Source: Comamonadaceae bacterium
Lineage (GTDB): Bacteria; Pseudomonadota; Gammaproteobacteria; Burkholderiales; Burkholderiaceae_C
Length of the DNA stretch: 64,000 nucleotides
Assembly: GCA_947445115.1 (NCBI GenBank)
Contig: CANFCG010000011.1
Coordinates: forward strand, 1-64,000
Direction: 5' to 3'
This document shows positions 10,825 to 19,613 of this stretch, one piece after another (position 1 is the stretch's first letter; the number at the start of each line of letters is the position of its first letter). The notes beneath the pieces were generated by a model. The model saw only the letters and a program-made list of their open reading frames with translations. It was not told where the DNA came from and did no database searches. The translations under genes and the position numbers were made by a program.

Positions 10825-11802
10825 TTATTGGCATTCAGGCACAACGGTAACAAGTGGCTTGCTCGCGTAGAAATTAGCCAGATTGAGTAAGGCCAAGTCC
10901 GCCATCGCCTTGCGCGTGGCATTGGTCGCACTACCCACGTGCGGCGCCAGCGTGACGTTATCCATACCAAAAAATGCTTCGGGCACTGTCGGCTCGCCAT
11001 CAAACACATCAAGCCCCGCGCCAGCAATGATGTTATTTTGCAAAGCATGAATCAGCGCCGGCTGATCAATCACCGTACCGCGCGCCACATTGATCACATA
11101 GCCCTCGCCACGGCCTTTGCCAAGCGCCGCCAGCACCTCGGCGTTAATCATGCCTTTGGTTGCCGCACCGCCTGGCGTGATGATGATTAAAAAATCCACG
11201 TTTGCCGCCAGATCTGTGGCCGACGCAAAAAACGTGAAAGGTAAATCCGCCTTGGTACTGCGAGCCGTGTAGCTAATCGGCATATCAAACGCCGCGCAGC
11301 GCTTGGCAATCGTCTTACCAATGCGCCCCATCCCCACAATTCCAACGCGCGAACCCGACACTTTGCGAGCCAACGGCATGGGGCCTTTGGCCAACCACTG
11401 CCCTTGGCGGACGTACTGGTCCGCCTGCGGCAGCTTGCGTGCAGCGCACAGCATCAGCCCTAGCGCCAAGTCGGCCACGTCGTCATTCAGCACATCGGGC
11501 GTATGCGTGACTTTGATACCGAGTTCGTTCGCTGCGATAGTATCCACGCCGTCGTACCCCACGCCAATGACCGACACCATTTTGAGATTCGGCATTTGCG
11601 CCATCAAACTACGCGGCACTTTAGCCTCGCCAGAACCCACAATGGCACGGATGCCAGAAGCCACGCCAGCAAAGGCCTGCGGGTCTGTTTGATGAATACG
11701 GTCATGGACGATGTAGTGCAAATCTAGCTGCGCCCGCGCATAAGGCGGCAAGGGCATGACGACGAGGATTTCGGGCTTAGTAGTTTGGCTAGTGATGTTC
11801 AT
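10825..11802 (-). CDS. D-isomer-specific 2-hydroxyacid dehydrogenase (GhrB/GyaR-like)
   Basis: This 325-residue NAD(P)-dependent dehydrogenase reduces 2-oxoacids such as glyoxylate or hydroxypyruvate, or oxidises the corresponding D-2-hydroxyacids. The Rossmann motif VGIVGMGRIG lies near residue 153. The catalytic Arg, Glu and His are seen in NVARGTVID, AGLDVFDGEP and APHVGSAT. It lies between the importer operon and the divergent dehydratase, which fits sugar-acid catabolism. The exact substrate is inferred, not shown. Confidence 0.88.
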   Translation of the reverse strand: MNITSQTTKPEILVVMPLPPYARAQLDLHYIVHDRIHQTDPQAFAGVASGIRAIVGSGEAKVPRSLMAQMPNLKMVSVIGVGYDGVDTIAANELGIKVTHTPDVLNDDVADLALGLMLCAARKLPQADQYVRQGQWLAKGPMPLARKVSGSRVGIVGMGRIGKTIAKRCAAFDMPISYTARSTKADLPFTFFASATDLAANVDFLIIITPGGAATKGMINAEVLAALGKGRGEGYVINVARGTVIDQPALIHALQNNIIAGAGLDVFDGEPTVPEAFFGMDNVTLAPHVGSATNATRKAMADLALLNLANFYASKPLVTVVPECQ

Positions 11803-11873
11803 GTCGAGACAGTGCGGAGTTGAAAAGTTTTGAGTATGCCCATAATCGAAGCACTATTTATTGAAAGCGACAC

Positions 11874-13649
11874 ATGACGGACAGCAACTCAAGCAAACCC
11901 AACCAGCCAAAAGGCATGAGCCACAACCCCAACGTGGACTCCCCTCTGCGGAGCCAAGCCTGGTTTGGCCGCCAAGACCGCGATGGCTTTGCGTACCGCA
12001 GTTGGGTCAAGGGTAAGGGCGTGCCGCACGACCAGTTCGATGGCCGCCCCGTCATTGGTATTTGCAATACGTTCTCCGAACTAACCCCCTGCAATTCGCA
12101 CTTTCGCACGATTGCCGAGCAGGTCAAGATTGGCGTGTACGAAGCAGGCGGGTTTCCTCTTGAATTCCCCGTGATGTCATTGGGTGAAACGCTGCTCCGC
12201 CCCACCGCCATGCTGTACCGCAACCTCGCGTCGATGGATGTGGAGGAGTCCATCCGCGGCAATCCGATTGATGGTGTCGTACTCTTGATGGGTTGCGACA
12301 AAACCACGCCGAGTTTGGTGATGGGTGCGGCCAGTGCCGATTTACCCACCATTGGCGTGAGTGGCGGCCCGATGCTCAACGGCAAATGGCGCGGCGGCGA
12401 ACTAGGTAGCGGTACAGGCGTATGGAGCATGAGCGAACAAGTCCGTGCGGGCACACTCAAGCTGGAAGAGTTTTTTGAAGCCGAGAGCTGCATGCACCGC
12501 AGCCACGGACACTGCATGACGATGGGCACAGCGTCGACGATGGCCTGCATGGTCGAAGCGCTAGGCCTTGGCCTGCCTGGCAATGCGGCATATCCCGCAG
12601 TGGACGGACGGCGCAATGTGCTAGCGCGTATGGCGGGGCGGCGCATTGTGGACTTGGTCAAGCAAGACATCAAAATTTCACAAATTCTCACGCGCGAAGC
12701 ATTTGAAAACGCCATCAAAACGCTGGCCGCCATTGGTGGCTCAACCAACGCCGTGATTCACTTGATTGCCATGGCCGGGCGCTTGGGTGTGGATCTGAAA
12801 TTAGAAGACTTCGACCGCCTTGGCAGCGACCTACCTTGCCTAGTCAACTTGCAACCTAGCGGCAAGTATTTGATGGAAGATTTTTGCTATGCAGGCGGCT
12901 TGCCCGTGGTGATGAAAGAGATCGCGCAGCACTTGCACTTGGATGCGATCACAGCCAACGGCTTTACGGTGGACGAAAACTTAGCGGACGCGGTGAACTA
13001 CAACACCGACGTCATCATGCCGCTCGATAAGCCATTCAAAGACAAAGCGGGCATCGTGATTTTGCGCGGCAACCTCTGCCCACGCGGTGCAGTCATTAAG
13101 CCCAGCGCCGCCACGCCAGCACTCCTCCAGCACACAGGCCGTGCAGTGGTGTTTGAAAACATCGAAGAGTTCCACGCCACGGTGGATAACGAAGACCTAG
13201 ACATCGACGAGAACTGCGTGATGGTGCTCAAAAACTGCGGCCCCAAAGGGTACCCTGGTATGGCAGAGGTCGGCAATATGCCGCTGCCACAAAAGATTTT
13301 GCGCAAAGGCATTACCGACATGGTGCGCGTATCTGACGCCCGCATGAGCGGCACGGCGTATGGCACGACAGTGCTACACACCGCCCCGGAAGCCGCAGCA
13401 GGCGGGGCTTTGGCGATTGTGCAAAACGGCGACTTGATTACGTTGGATGTGGCAGGTAGATCACTTCATCTGCACGTGAGCGACGAAGAGATTGCACGAA
13501 GACTGGCTTTGTGGAGGCCGCTAGAACCCAAGCTCACCTCGGGTTACTGGAAGCTCTATACCGACACCGTGCTGCAGGCCGATGAAGGTGTTGACTTGGA
13601 CTTTTTACGCGGCAAGCGCGGCGCGTTTGTGCCAAGAGACAACCACTAA
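11874..13649 (+). CDS. IlvD/Edd-family sugar-acid dehydratase (L-arabonate dehydratase-like)
   Basis: This 591-residue enzyme belongs to the iron-sulfur dehydratases that turn aldonic acids into 2-keto-3-deoxy acids. The cluster cysteines lie in GICNTFSELTPCNSH, LLMGCDKTTPS and HGHCMTMGTAST. The DARMSGTAYGT segment near residue 485 belongs to the active site. The sequence GRQDRDGFAYRSW and overall form fit the pentonate/hexonate branch better than dihydroxyacid dehydratase (IlvD proper). It is divergent from the hydroxyacid dehydrogenase gene and near a sugar importer. The ATG at 11916 is an alternative start; neither has a strong ribosome site. Confidence 0.87.
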   Translation: MTDSNSSKPNQPKGMSHNPNVDSPLRSQAWFGRQDRDGFAYRSWVKGKGVPHDQFDGRPVIGICNTFSELTPCNSHFRTIAEQVKIGVYEAGGFPLEFPVMSLGETLLRPTAMLYRNLASMDVEESIRGNPIDGVVLLMGCDKTTPSLVMGAASADLPTIGVSGGPMLNGKWRGGELGSGTGVWSMSEQVRAGTLKLEEFFEAESCMHRSHGHCMTMGTASTMACMVEALGLGLPGNAAYPAVDGRRNVLARMAGRRIVDLVKQDIKISQILTREAFENAIKTLAAIGGSTNAVIHLIAMAGRLGVDLKLEDFDRLGSDLPCLVNLQPSGKYLMEDFCYAGGLPVVMKEIAQHLHLDAITANGFTVDENLADAVNYNTDVIMPLDKPFKDKAGIVILRGNLCPRGAVIKPSAATPALLQHTGRAVVFENIEEFHATVDNEDLDIDENCVMVLKNCGPKGYPGMAEVGNMPLPQKILRKGITDMVRVSDARMSGTAYGTTVLHTAPEAAAGGALAIVQNGDLITLDVAGRSLHLHVSDEEIARRLALWRPLEPKLTSGYWKLYTDTVLQADEGVDLDFLRGKRGAFVPRDNH

Positions 13650-13660
13650 AGCTCACAGAT

Positions 13661-13689
13661 TTGTCATTCCCGGGAAGGCGGGAATCCAA
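13661..13689. repeat. REP-like palindrome, copy 2
   Basis: GTCATTCCCGGGAAGGCGGG followed by AATCCA is a slightly degenerate copy of the 6527 unit in the opposite orientation. It separates the convergent dehydratase and membrane-protein genes and ends 4 nt before the latter's stop codon. Confidence 0.75.
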
Positions 13690-13692
13690 ACA

Positions 13693-14121
13693 TCAGGCTT
13701 CAGGTCTGACCAACTGCCAGCCAGTAAGTTTTCCACCCACAAACGTGCAGTCCACATACGAGTTGCCGTTGTCCGCCCAGCGGAAAACTTCGGGCTGCGC
13801 ATCCTTCTCGGACTGCAGTGCGCCTAAGCTTTTGGTCAGTGCCACGAGGTGTAGCAGCGACCAGCCCGTCTTCAGCCTCACGCTCAGCATCACAGCGCTG
13901 TCGATATAACCTATCGGACGATTGGCAGCGCGCTTTAAGGCTTGCATAAGCCGTGTGAAGTGCAGCATCAACCAAAAGACGAGTCCAGTGACGATCAGGG
14001 CGACGCCCTTCCATTCGTAGGCGCGGTAGGCGGCGGCGATTAAAAAGGCGCCGCCTATCCAAAGGATGAGCGTTTTGACGGCGGGCGGGAAGTTGAAGGC
14101 GTTAAGCGTTGGCAGATTCAT
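13693..14121 (-). CDS. small membrane protein of unknown function
   Basis: The 142-residue product has two hydrophobic segments (about residues 15-32 and 38-56), then a soluble C-terminal part ending FVGGKLTGWQLVRP. Its ATG overlaps the yggS stop codon by 4 bp, so the two are co-translated. I do not recognise a named family. The C-terminal domain probably faces the cytoplasm or periplasm alone; no catalytic motif is visible. The reading frame stops right beside a REP-like palindrome. Confidence 0.7.
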   Translation of the reverse strand: MNLPTLNAFNFPPAVKTLILWIGGAFLIAAAYRAYEWKGVALIVTGLVFWLMLHFTRLMQALKRAANRPIGYIDSAVMLSVRLKTGWSLLHLVALTKSLGALQSEKDAQPEVFRWADNGNSYVDCTFVGGKLTGWQLVRPEA

Positions 14122-14837
14122 GAGGTGTATTGTCGCTCGCCAAAAATGGCACTGCCCACCCGCACCATCGTCGAGCCAGCCGCGATCGCCGCTTCGAAAT
14201 CCGCACTCATGCCCATAGACAAGGTATCGAGTTGATGACCCGCATCTAAATTTACGTTTAAAAAGTCGAACGCCCTCCGCACTTTGGCAAATACGGCATG
14301 TTGCTTGGTTGGGTCAGACTCCGGCTCTGGTATAGCCAGTAGCCCACGCAGAGTAAGCCTTGGCAGAGTACCCATCTGGCGAGCCATATCTAATAAGGGC
14401 TGCAAGGACGATGTACAGTCAACGCCTGACTTGGTCTTGCCTCCATCCACATTGACTTGAATGCACACTTGCAGCGGCGGCAAATGTGCGGAGCGCTGGT
14501 CGTTCAGTCGCTGGGCAATTTTGAGGCGATCAACGGTTTGCACCCAATCAAAGTTTTCCGCCACAAGGGCTGTTTTGTTGCTTTGCAGTGGGCCAATCAA
14601 GTGCCATTCGATGTTACCTTTTAGAGCTGCGAGCGCACCGATTTTGGCAATGGCTTCTTGCACATAGTTTTCGCCAAATGCTCGCTGACCCGCATCCCAT
14701 GCGGCTTGCACATGACCCACGCCAAATGTTTTGCTAACCGCGAGCAGTTGCACCACATCCGCGGCACGCCCAGCCATACTGGCGCTCAGCTTCATTTGGG
14801 CATTCACGGCTTGGACTTGCTGGGCGATCGTGGTCAT
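14118..14837 (-). CDS. YggS-type pyridoxal phosphate homeostasis protein
   Basis: The 239-residue protein belongs to the PLP-binding YggS/PROSC family, which buffers free PLP and affects amino-acid metabolism without known catalysis. The PLP lysine lies in LLAVSKTF. Family motifs FGENYVQEA, WHLIGPLQSNK and the closing MGMSADFEAAIAAGSTMVRVGSAIFG are present. I chose the ATG at 14837 rather than a TTG three codons upstream. A TATGAT hexamer lies 8 nt before this ATG and no Shine-Dalgarno is seen. The divergent pilT gene uses an overlapping -10-like element. Confidence 0.92.
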   Translation of the reverse strand: MTTIAQQVQAVNAQMKLSASMAGRAADVVQLLAVSKTFGVGHVQAAWDAGQRAFGENYVQEAIAKIGALAALKGNIEWHLIGPLQSNKTALVAENFDWVQTVDRLKIAQRLNDQRSAHLPPLQVCIQVNVDGGKTKSGVDCTSSLQPLLDMARQMGTLPRLTLRGLLAIPEPESDPTKQHAVFAKVRRAFDFLNVNLDAGHQLDTLSMGMSADFEAAIAAGSTMVRVGSAIFGERQYTS

Positions 14838-14861
14838 GGTTTGCAATCATAATCTGACGCT

Positions 14862-15938
14862 ATGGAAAACACACCCGCTCCTACCCTAGACATCAAGCAG
14901 CTCATGGGCTTCATGGTTGCGCAGAAAGCATCCGACTTGCATTTGTCAGCGGGGCTGCCGCCCATGCTTCGGGTACATGGTGACATCGTTCGCATTAACC
15001 TACCGGCTATGACGCATGAAGTCGTACACGCCATGGTCGCGGGCATCATGACCGACAAGCAGCGCCAAGCTTATGCCGAGCATCTGGAGTATGACTTTTC
15101 CTTCGACGTGCCTGGACTGTCACGCTTTCGTGTCAACGCCTTTCACCAAAGCCGTGGTGCTGCCGTGGTGCTACGTGCGATTCCATCAACCGTGCAGTCT
15201 TTGGAGCAGCTGGGTGCACCCTCCATTTTCGCCAAATTAGCAACCAAACCGCGCGGACTGGTATTGGTGACCGGGCCAACGGGCTCTGGCAAATCCACCA
15301 CATTAGCGGCCTTGGTCAATCACTTAAATGAAAACGAGCCGGCACACATTTTGACGGTGGAAGATCCCATTGAGTTTGTCCATCAACCCAAGAAAAGTCT
15401 GATTAACCAGCGCGAGGTGAGCACACACACCCACAGCTTTGCAGCGGCGCTCAGGTCCGCACTACGCGAAGACCCCGATGCGATTTTGGTGGGTGAGCTG
15501 CGCGACTTAGAGACCATTCGATTGGCATTAACTGCCGCGGAGACGGGGCACTTGGTATTTGGCACACTGCACACGTCCAGTGCCGCCAAAACCATTGACC
15601 GCATCGTGGACGTATTCGATGCGGCTGAAAAAGATTTGATCCGCAGCATGCTGTCCGAATCGATGGAAGCCGTCATTACGCAAACGCTTTGCAAAACCAA
15701 AGAAGGCACAGGACGCATCGCTGCGCACGAAATCATGCTGGGGACACCTGCCATCAGAAATTTGATTCGAGAAAATAAAATTGCCCAGATGTACTCCACC
15801 ATTCAAACCAGCAACGGGGTCGGCATGCAAACGCTTGATCAATGCTTAAATGAATTGGTGAACACGGGGCGTATCACGGCTGCCGAAGCACGGAGCAAAG
15901 CCAAATTCCCAGAAAACTTTAGAGTCGTCAATTTATAA
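14862..15938 (+). CDS. pilT: type IV pilus retraction ATPase PilT
   Basis: PilT is the hexameric ATPase that depolymerises type IV pili for twitching motility and DNA uptake. The 358-residue product has the N-terminal ASDLHLSAGLPPMLR motif, Walker A GPTGSGKST near residue 139, the Asp box ILTVEDPIEF, Walker B AILVGELRDLETI and the His box TGHLVFGTLHTSSA. Length and order are typical. It is divergent from yggS, as in many Burkholderiales. The paralogue pilU, which often follows pilT, is not present here. CATAAT lies 8 nt before the ATG. Confidence 0.95.
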   Translation: MENTPAPTLDIKQLMGFMVAQKASDLHLSAGLPPMLRVHGDIVRINLPAMTHEVVHAMVAGIMTDKQRQAYAEHLEYDFSFDVPGLSRFRVNAFHQSRGAAVVLRAIPSTVQSLEQLGAPSIFAKLATKPRGLVLVTGPTGSGKSTTLAALVNHLNENEPAHILTVEDPIEFVHQPKKSLINQREVSTHTHSFAAALRSALREDPDAILVGELRDLETIRLALTAAETGHLVFGTLHTSSAAKTIDRIVDVFDAAEKDLIRSMLSESMEAVITQTLCKTKEGTGRIAAHEIMLGTPAIRNLIRENKIAQMYSTIQTSNGVGMQTLDQCLNELVNTGRITAAEARSKAKFPENFRVVNL

Positions 15939-15954
15939 AACCACGAGAGTCACT

Positions 15955-16878
15955 ATGTCTACGCCCAGCATCAACGCCAAAACCTACGAAACATCCACCC
16001 CCACGCAAGTCGCTTTTTTAGGCCTCGGTGTGATGGGCTACCCCATGGCGGGGCATTTAGCCACCACGGGTCATAGTGTCACGGTCTATAACCGCTCACC
16101 TGCCAAGGCGGATGGCTGGCTTGCCGAGTTCAAAAACACGGCCGGCGCACATGCCGCGCAGGCCACGCCAGCATTGGCCTCCAGAAGTGCCGATATCGTG
16201 TTTTGCTGTGTCGGTAACGATGACGATTTGCGCTCGGTCACGCTAGGCCAGAACGGCGCCTTTGCCGCCATGAAAAAAGGTTCCATTTTTGTTGACCACA
16301 CCACCGCATCAGCCAGCATTGCGCGTGAGCTTGCAACGGCTGCCAAAGCCGCTGGCATTCACTTTATTGATGCCCCGGTCTCGGGTGGCCAGGGCGGCGC
16401 GCAAAACGGACTGCTCACCGTGATGTGCGGCGGTGACGCGGATCAGTTTGAGTTTATTAAACCCGTGGCAATGGCGTTTTCGCGGGCGGTAACGTTATTG
16501 GGCGAGAGTGGCGCAGGCCAACTGGCCAAGATGGTCAATCAGGTGTGCATTGCAGGCTTGGTGCAAGGCCTGTCAGAAGCGATTGCGTTTGGGCAAAAAG
16601 CAGGGCTAGATATGAGCCAAGTGCTAGACGTGATTGGCAAAGGCGCAGCGCAAAGCTGGCAAATGGACAATCGCGGCAAAACCATGGTGGCTGATAAGTT
16701 TGACTTTGGCTTTGCCGTCGATTGGATGCGCAAAGATTTGGGGCTAGTCATGGACGAAGCCAAACGCAATGGCGCTCGGCTACCCGTGACGGCGCTAGTC
16801 GATCAGTTTTATGCTGACGTGCAGCACATGGGCGGCAATCGCTGGGATACGTCCAGCCTGATCAAACGATTGAAGTAA
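15955..16878 (+). CDS. NAD(P)-dependent beta-hydroxyacid dehydrogenase
   Basis: This 307-residue enzyme belongs to the 3-hydroxyisobutyrate/tartronate-semialdehyde reductase family. It has the Rossmann motif FLGLGVMGYPMA near residue 22 and the family motif DAPVSGGQGGAQNG near 140. The catalytic lysine lies in GQLAKMVNQ near 189. Substrates in this family are small 3-hydroxyacids or semialdehydes; the exact one cannot be told. It starts 16 nt after pilT and is probably co-transcribed, without an obvious functional link. Confidence 0.88.
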   Translation: MSTPSINAKTYETSTPTQVAFLGLGVMGYPMAGHLATTGHSVTVYNRSPAKADGWLAEFKNTAGAHAAQATPALASRSADIVFCCVGNDDDLRSVTLGQNGAFAAMKKGSIFVDHTTASASIARELATAAKAAGIHFIDAPVSGGQGGAQNGLLTVMCGGDADQFEFIKPVAMAFSRAVTLLGESGAGQLAKMVNQVCIAGLVQGLSEAIAFGQKAGLDMSQVLDVIGKGAAQSWQMDNRGKTMVADKFDFGFAVDWMRKDLGLVMDEAKRNGARLPVTALVDQFYADVQHMGGNRWDTSSLIKRLK

Positions 16879-16904
16879 GCCTCTGCCTAGGTTGGGCGGC
16901 TGGC

Positions 16905-17591
16905 TTACTTCGGTGAGCTCGTCGTCAACGGCGTACCTGATCCAGTCATCACGGGAGTAGATGTCATTTCTTGCACGGGGGCGGGCGCTGGCAGCAGGCG
17001 CTTGAGCTCTTCGTCGCTGATGATCTCCAACAAGCGAACAACTTTTTGCACGCCGCTTTGGCCACGCACGACCGTGGTCGCCAAGTCCGCTTCCCGCTTA
17101 GACACCCGACCCATCATGTAGACCGTACCGCGCTCGGTCACAATTTTGAAAGCATTGGCATAGAGCTCTTTATCGTCCACCAATGCCGCTTTCACACGAC
17201 TCGTCACGAGCGAATCAGATGAGCGCGCAGTCAAGGTCGAATTGCCCAGCACAGCAAGCTCATTCACCACCGATTTGACGTTTTCAACCTTATTTGCAAT
17301 TTGCTCAACTGCAGCCTTATCTTGTTCAGTTGGCACCTCGCCCGTGAGGAGCACTTGGCGGTTGTAGCTATTGATATTGACATGCGCACGCTCAACCAGC
17401 GCTTCGCGCACCCGGCTTGCAGCTCGCAGCTCAATACCCTCATCCTCAATCTGAGCGCCCGATGTGCGTCTATCAGTTGCCATCAGCACACCACCGGCAA
17501 ATGCCCCGCCAATAAAAAGCGGAGCAGCGCAGCCCGCCAAGGCAGACGCAACAAGGCTTGCAGCCACGGCGGTGAGAAGATTTTTATTCAT
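16905..17591 (-). CDS. BON-domain outer-membrane lipoprotein (DolP/YraP-like)
   Basis: The 228-residue protein has a lipoprotein signal with lipobox LAGC (Cys about residue 20), then two BON domains (about residues 50-120 and 130-195) and a Pro/Thr/Ser-rich tail. In E. coli, DolP sits in the outer membrane, supports envelope integrity and is encoded after diaA. The same yraN-diaA-dolP order is present here. I start at MNKNLLTAVAAS; the longer frame upstream would be translated from a REP-like palindrome. Confidence 0.9.
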   Translation of the reverse strand: MNKNLLTAVAASLVASALAGCAAPLFIGGAFAGGVLMATDRRTSGAQIEDEGIELRAASRVREALVERAHVNINSYNRQVLLTGEVPTEQDKAAVEQIANKVENVKSVVNELAVLGNSTLTARSSDSLVTSRVKAALVDDKELYANAFKIVTERGTVYMMGRVSKREADLATTVVRGQSGVQKVVRLLEIISDEELKRLLPAPAPVQEMTSTPVMTGSGTPLTTSSPK

Positions 17592-17614
17592 GATTATCCT
17601 TATTTCATCAATAC

Positions 17615-17645
17615 TGGATCCCCGCCTTCGCGGGGATGACAAAAG
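17615..17645. repeat. REP-like palindrome, copy 3
   Basis: TGGATCCCCGCCTTCGCGGG followed by GATGACAAAA is the same unit as at 6527, with a compensating change in both stem arms (TCCCCGC/GCGGGGA). Covariation implies that the stem is maintained. It lies between diaA and dolP, which are transcribed in the same direction. Confidence 0.75.
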
Positions 17646-17657
17646 CTAATGCCTCAA

Positions 17658-18248
17658 TTATTCGGTTTCACCTAAGAGCATCGCGTCCACACCATCGCAA
17701 ATACAGTGAATCGTGAGCAAGTGCACCTCTTGGATTCGCGCCGTGCGGTCATGCGGCACGCAAATATGGATATCCGTCTCTTGCAAGGCTTGATTCATCT
17801 TGCCCCCTCCCTTGCCCGTCAAGGCAATCACGGTCATGTCGCGACTATGCGCCGCATCAATCGCAGCCAAGATATTGGCAGAGTTGCCGCTTGTAGTAAT
17901 GGCCAGCAGCACATCGCCAGCTTGACCGAGCGCCCGCACTTGCTTGGCGTAAATCTCGTTAAAGCTGTAATCATTGGCAATCGCCGTAATGATGGATGTG
18001 TCGGTCGTCAGTGCCAACGCCGCTAATTCTGGGCGCTCGCGCTCATAGCGGCCCACAAACTCGGCGGCAAAATGCTGCGCGTCAGCGGCCGAGCCACCGT
18101 TGCCGCAAGCCAAGACCTTGCAGCCATTGGTCACAGCCGTCCACATGGCCTCGATAGCCAAAGAGATAGGGGTTGAGAGCGCTTCGGCGGCTTGATATTT
18201 CAAATCCGCGCTAGCGATGAAGTGTTGGTGGATGCGTTGTTCAAACAT
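17658..18248 (-). CDS. diaA: SIS-domain protein, DiaA-type (phosphoheptose isomerase family)
   Basis: The 196-residue protein is a single SIS domain with LACGNGGSAADAQHFAAEFVGRY near residue 47 and AITTSGNSANIL near 116. The family includes GmhA, which makes D-glycero-manno-heptose 7-phosphate, and DiaA, which binds DnaA and times replication initiation. The yraN-diaA-dolP neighbourhood favours DiaA, but a role as the cell's GmhA is possible. I chose MFEQRIHQHF; the seven extra residues of the longer frame precede the usual N-terminus. Confidence 0.85.
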   Translation of the reverse strand: MFEQRIHQHFIASADLKYQAAEALSTPISLAIEAMWTAVTNGCKVLACGNGGSAADAQHFAAEFVGRYERERPELAALALTTDTSIITAIANDYSFNEIYAKQVRALGQAGDVLLAITTSGNSANILAAIDAAHSRDMTVIALTGKGGGKMNQALQETDIHICVPHDRTARIQEVHLLTIHCICDGVDAMLLGETE

Positions 18249-18265
18249 GGTGCCAATGATACCTT

Positions 18266-18661
18266 TCAAAAACTAGGTGCATCAAAAGCGCCCTGGATCC
18301 ACGCCACGCTGGGCCTACCCTCCAGATCGCCCTCGACGCTGATTACATCAAATCGACAAGGCGGCGTTTTGGATAGGCGCAAAAGGTAATACCGCGCCGC
18401 AAAAATAATACGCCGCTGTTTGGTCGTACTCACACTGGCCGCGGCTCCGCCGTGCGACTGGCTTGCGCGCTGGCGCACCTCGACAAAGACCAGCGTATGC
18501 TCCGCGTCATTCGCCTGCATAATCAAATCGACCTCGCCGCCGCCGCGTCCCGGTGTTTTGTAGTTGCGAGCCACCAGCCGCAGCCCTGCCGCTTGCAAAT
18601 ACGCCAGCGCCAAATTTTCAGCGATTGAGCCTCTTTCAGTCTTATTAACCGTTTTAGTCAT
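18266..18661 (-). CDS. YraN family (UPF0102) endonuclease-like protein
   Basis: The 131-residue protein has the UPF0102 signature: GSIAENLALAYL, then GGGEVDLIM and LVFVEVRQRAS, which form an RecB/Holliday-junction-resolvase-like nuclease core (E, D, ExK/R). GGAAASVSTTKQRRI follows. Cellular function is not established. The ATG at 18661 shares bases with the rsmI start codon on the other strand. An ATG three codons upstream would overlap rsmI further. Confidence 0.88.
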   Translation of the reverse strand: MTKTVNKTERGSIAENLALAYLQAAGLRLVARNYKTPGRGGGEVDLIMQANDAEHTLVFVEVRQRASQSHGGAAASVSTTKQRRIIFAARYYLLRLSKTPPCRFDVISVEGDLEGRPSVAWIQGAFDAPSF

Positions 18662-19613
18662 GTCCGTCATCACATCAGCATACACCGAAGCTCTTGCCGC
18701 TGCCAAACTGGTCGCGGGCGGGCAAACTTATCCGCAAAGCACGCTCTATGTGGTCGCTACACCGATTGGAAATTTGGCTGACACTAGCCTGCGAGCCCTC
18801 TATTTGCTCGGTCTAGCGGACACCGTGGCCTGCGAAGACACGCGCCATACGGGGCAACTACTGCACGCGTATGGATTGCACAAGCCCCTAATGGCTCTGC
18901 ATGAACACAACGAGAGCGAAGCGGCGCAAGCCGTGATTGCAAAACTACAAGCGGGCGAGCGCGTGGCCTACGTCAGCGACGCGGGAACGCCTGCGGTGAG
19001 CGACCCGGGGAGCCGATTGGTTGCGCTAGTCGCTGCCGCAGGACTGCGCGTGATGCCACTGCCAGGCGCCAGTAGTGTGACGACGGTGCTGTCCGCTGCT
19101 GGCTGCGTCTCCACCGACGAGTCACGCGCCAGCTTGGTCTCGGGATTTTTATTTGTTGGGTTTTTACCGCCTAAAGGGGCAGATCGCGCGGCGGCGCTTA
19201 AGCAGTTGACAGAGGCAACGCGTGCTGTCGTCGTTTTAGAAGCGCCGCATCGCATTGAAGCGCTCCTCAAAGAGCTGGCCACCTTGGGCGAGCGACGCGT
19301 CACGGTGGGGCGTGAACTGACCAAACAATTTGAATCGATCGTCACAATGGCCGCATCAGAATTGCCTATATGGTTAGCGGCCAAAGCAGACAATGCTCGC
19401 GGTGAGTTTTCCTTGGTGATTCACCCGCAGACCTTAATGGATAAGACCTCTGGCAGTGCTGCCGACGAGATGATTAGCACCACAGCAACGACGCTACTCA
19501 AACGACTCTTGCAAGAGCTGCCGCTCAAAACGGCAGTTCAAGTCGCCACAGATATCAGCGGGCTAGCCAAGAATTTTTTGTATGAGTTGGCGCTTCAGTT
19601 GAAGTCCCATTAG
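18660..19613 (+). CDS. rsmI: 16S rRNA (cytidine-1402 2'-O) methyltransferase
   Basis: RsmI methylates the 2'-OH of C1402 in the ribosomal P site using SAM. The 317-residue protein has the tetrapyrrole-methylase fold: LYVVATPIGNLADTSLRAL near residue 32, EDTRHT near 60, YVSDAGTPAVSDPGSRLV near 104 and GFLPPKG near 165. The ATG is the first after the end of yraN and lies within a CATG shared with the yraN start. The divergent arrangement matches E. coli yraL. Confidence 0.92.
   Translation: MSVITSAYTEALAAAKLVAGGQTYPQSTLYVVATPIGNLADTSLRALYLLGLADTVACEDTRHTGQLLHAYGLHKPLMALHEHNESEAAQAVIAKLQAGERVAYVSDAGTPAVSDPGSRLVALVAAAGLRVMPLPGASSVTTVLSAAGCVSTDESRASLVSGFLFVGFLPPKGADRAAALKQLTEATRAVVVLEAPHRIEALLKELATLGERRVTVGRELTKQFESIVTMAASELPIWLAAKADNARGEFSLVIHPQTLMDKTSGSAADEMISTTATTLLKRLLQELPLKTAVQVATDISGLAKNFLYELALQLKSH

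Noticed and set aside
11858-12748. 296-codon minus-strand open frame
   Set aside because: It is antisense to the dehydratase gene, with a Ser/Pro/Arg-rich composition typical of a shadow of a real coding strand.
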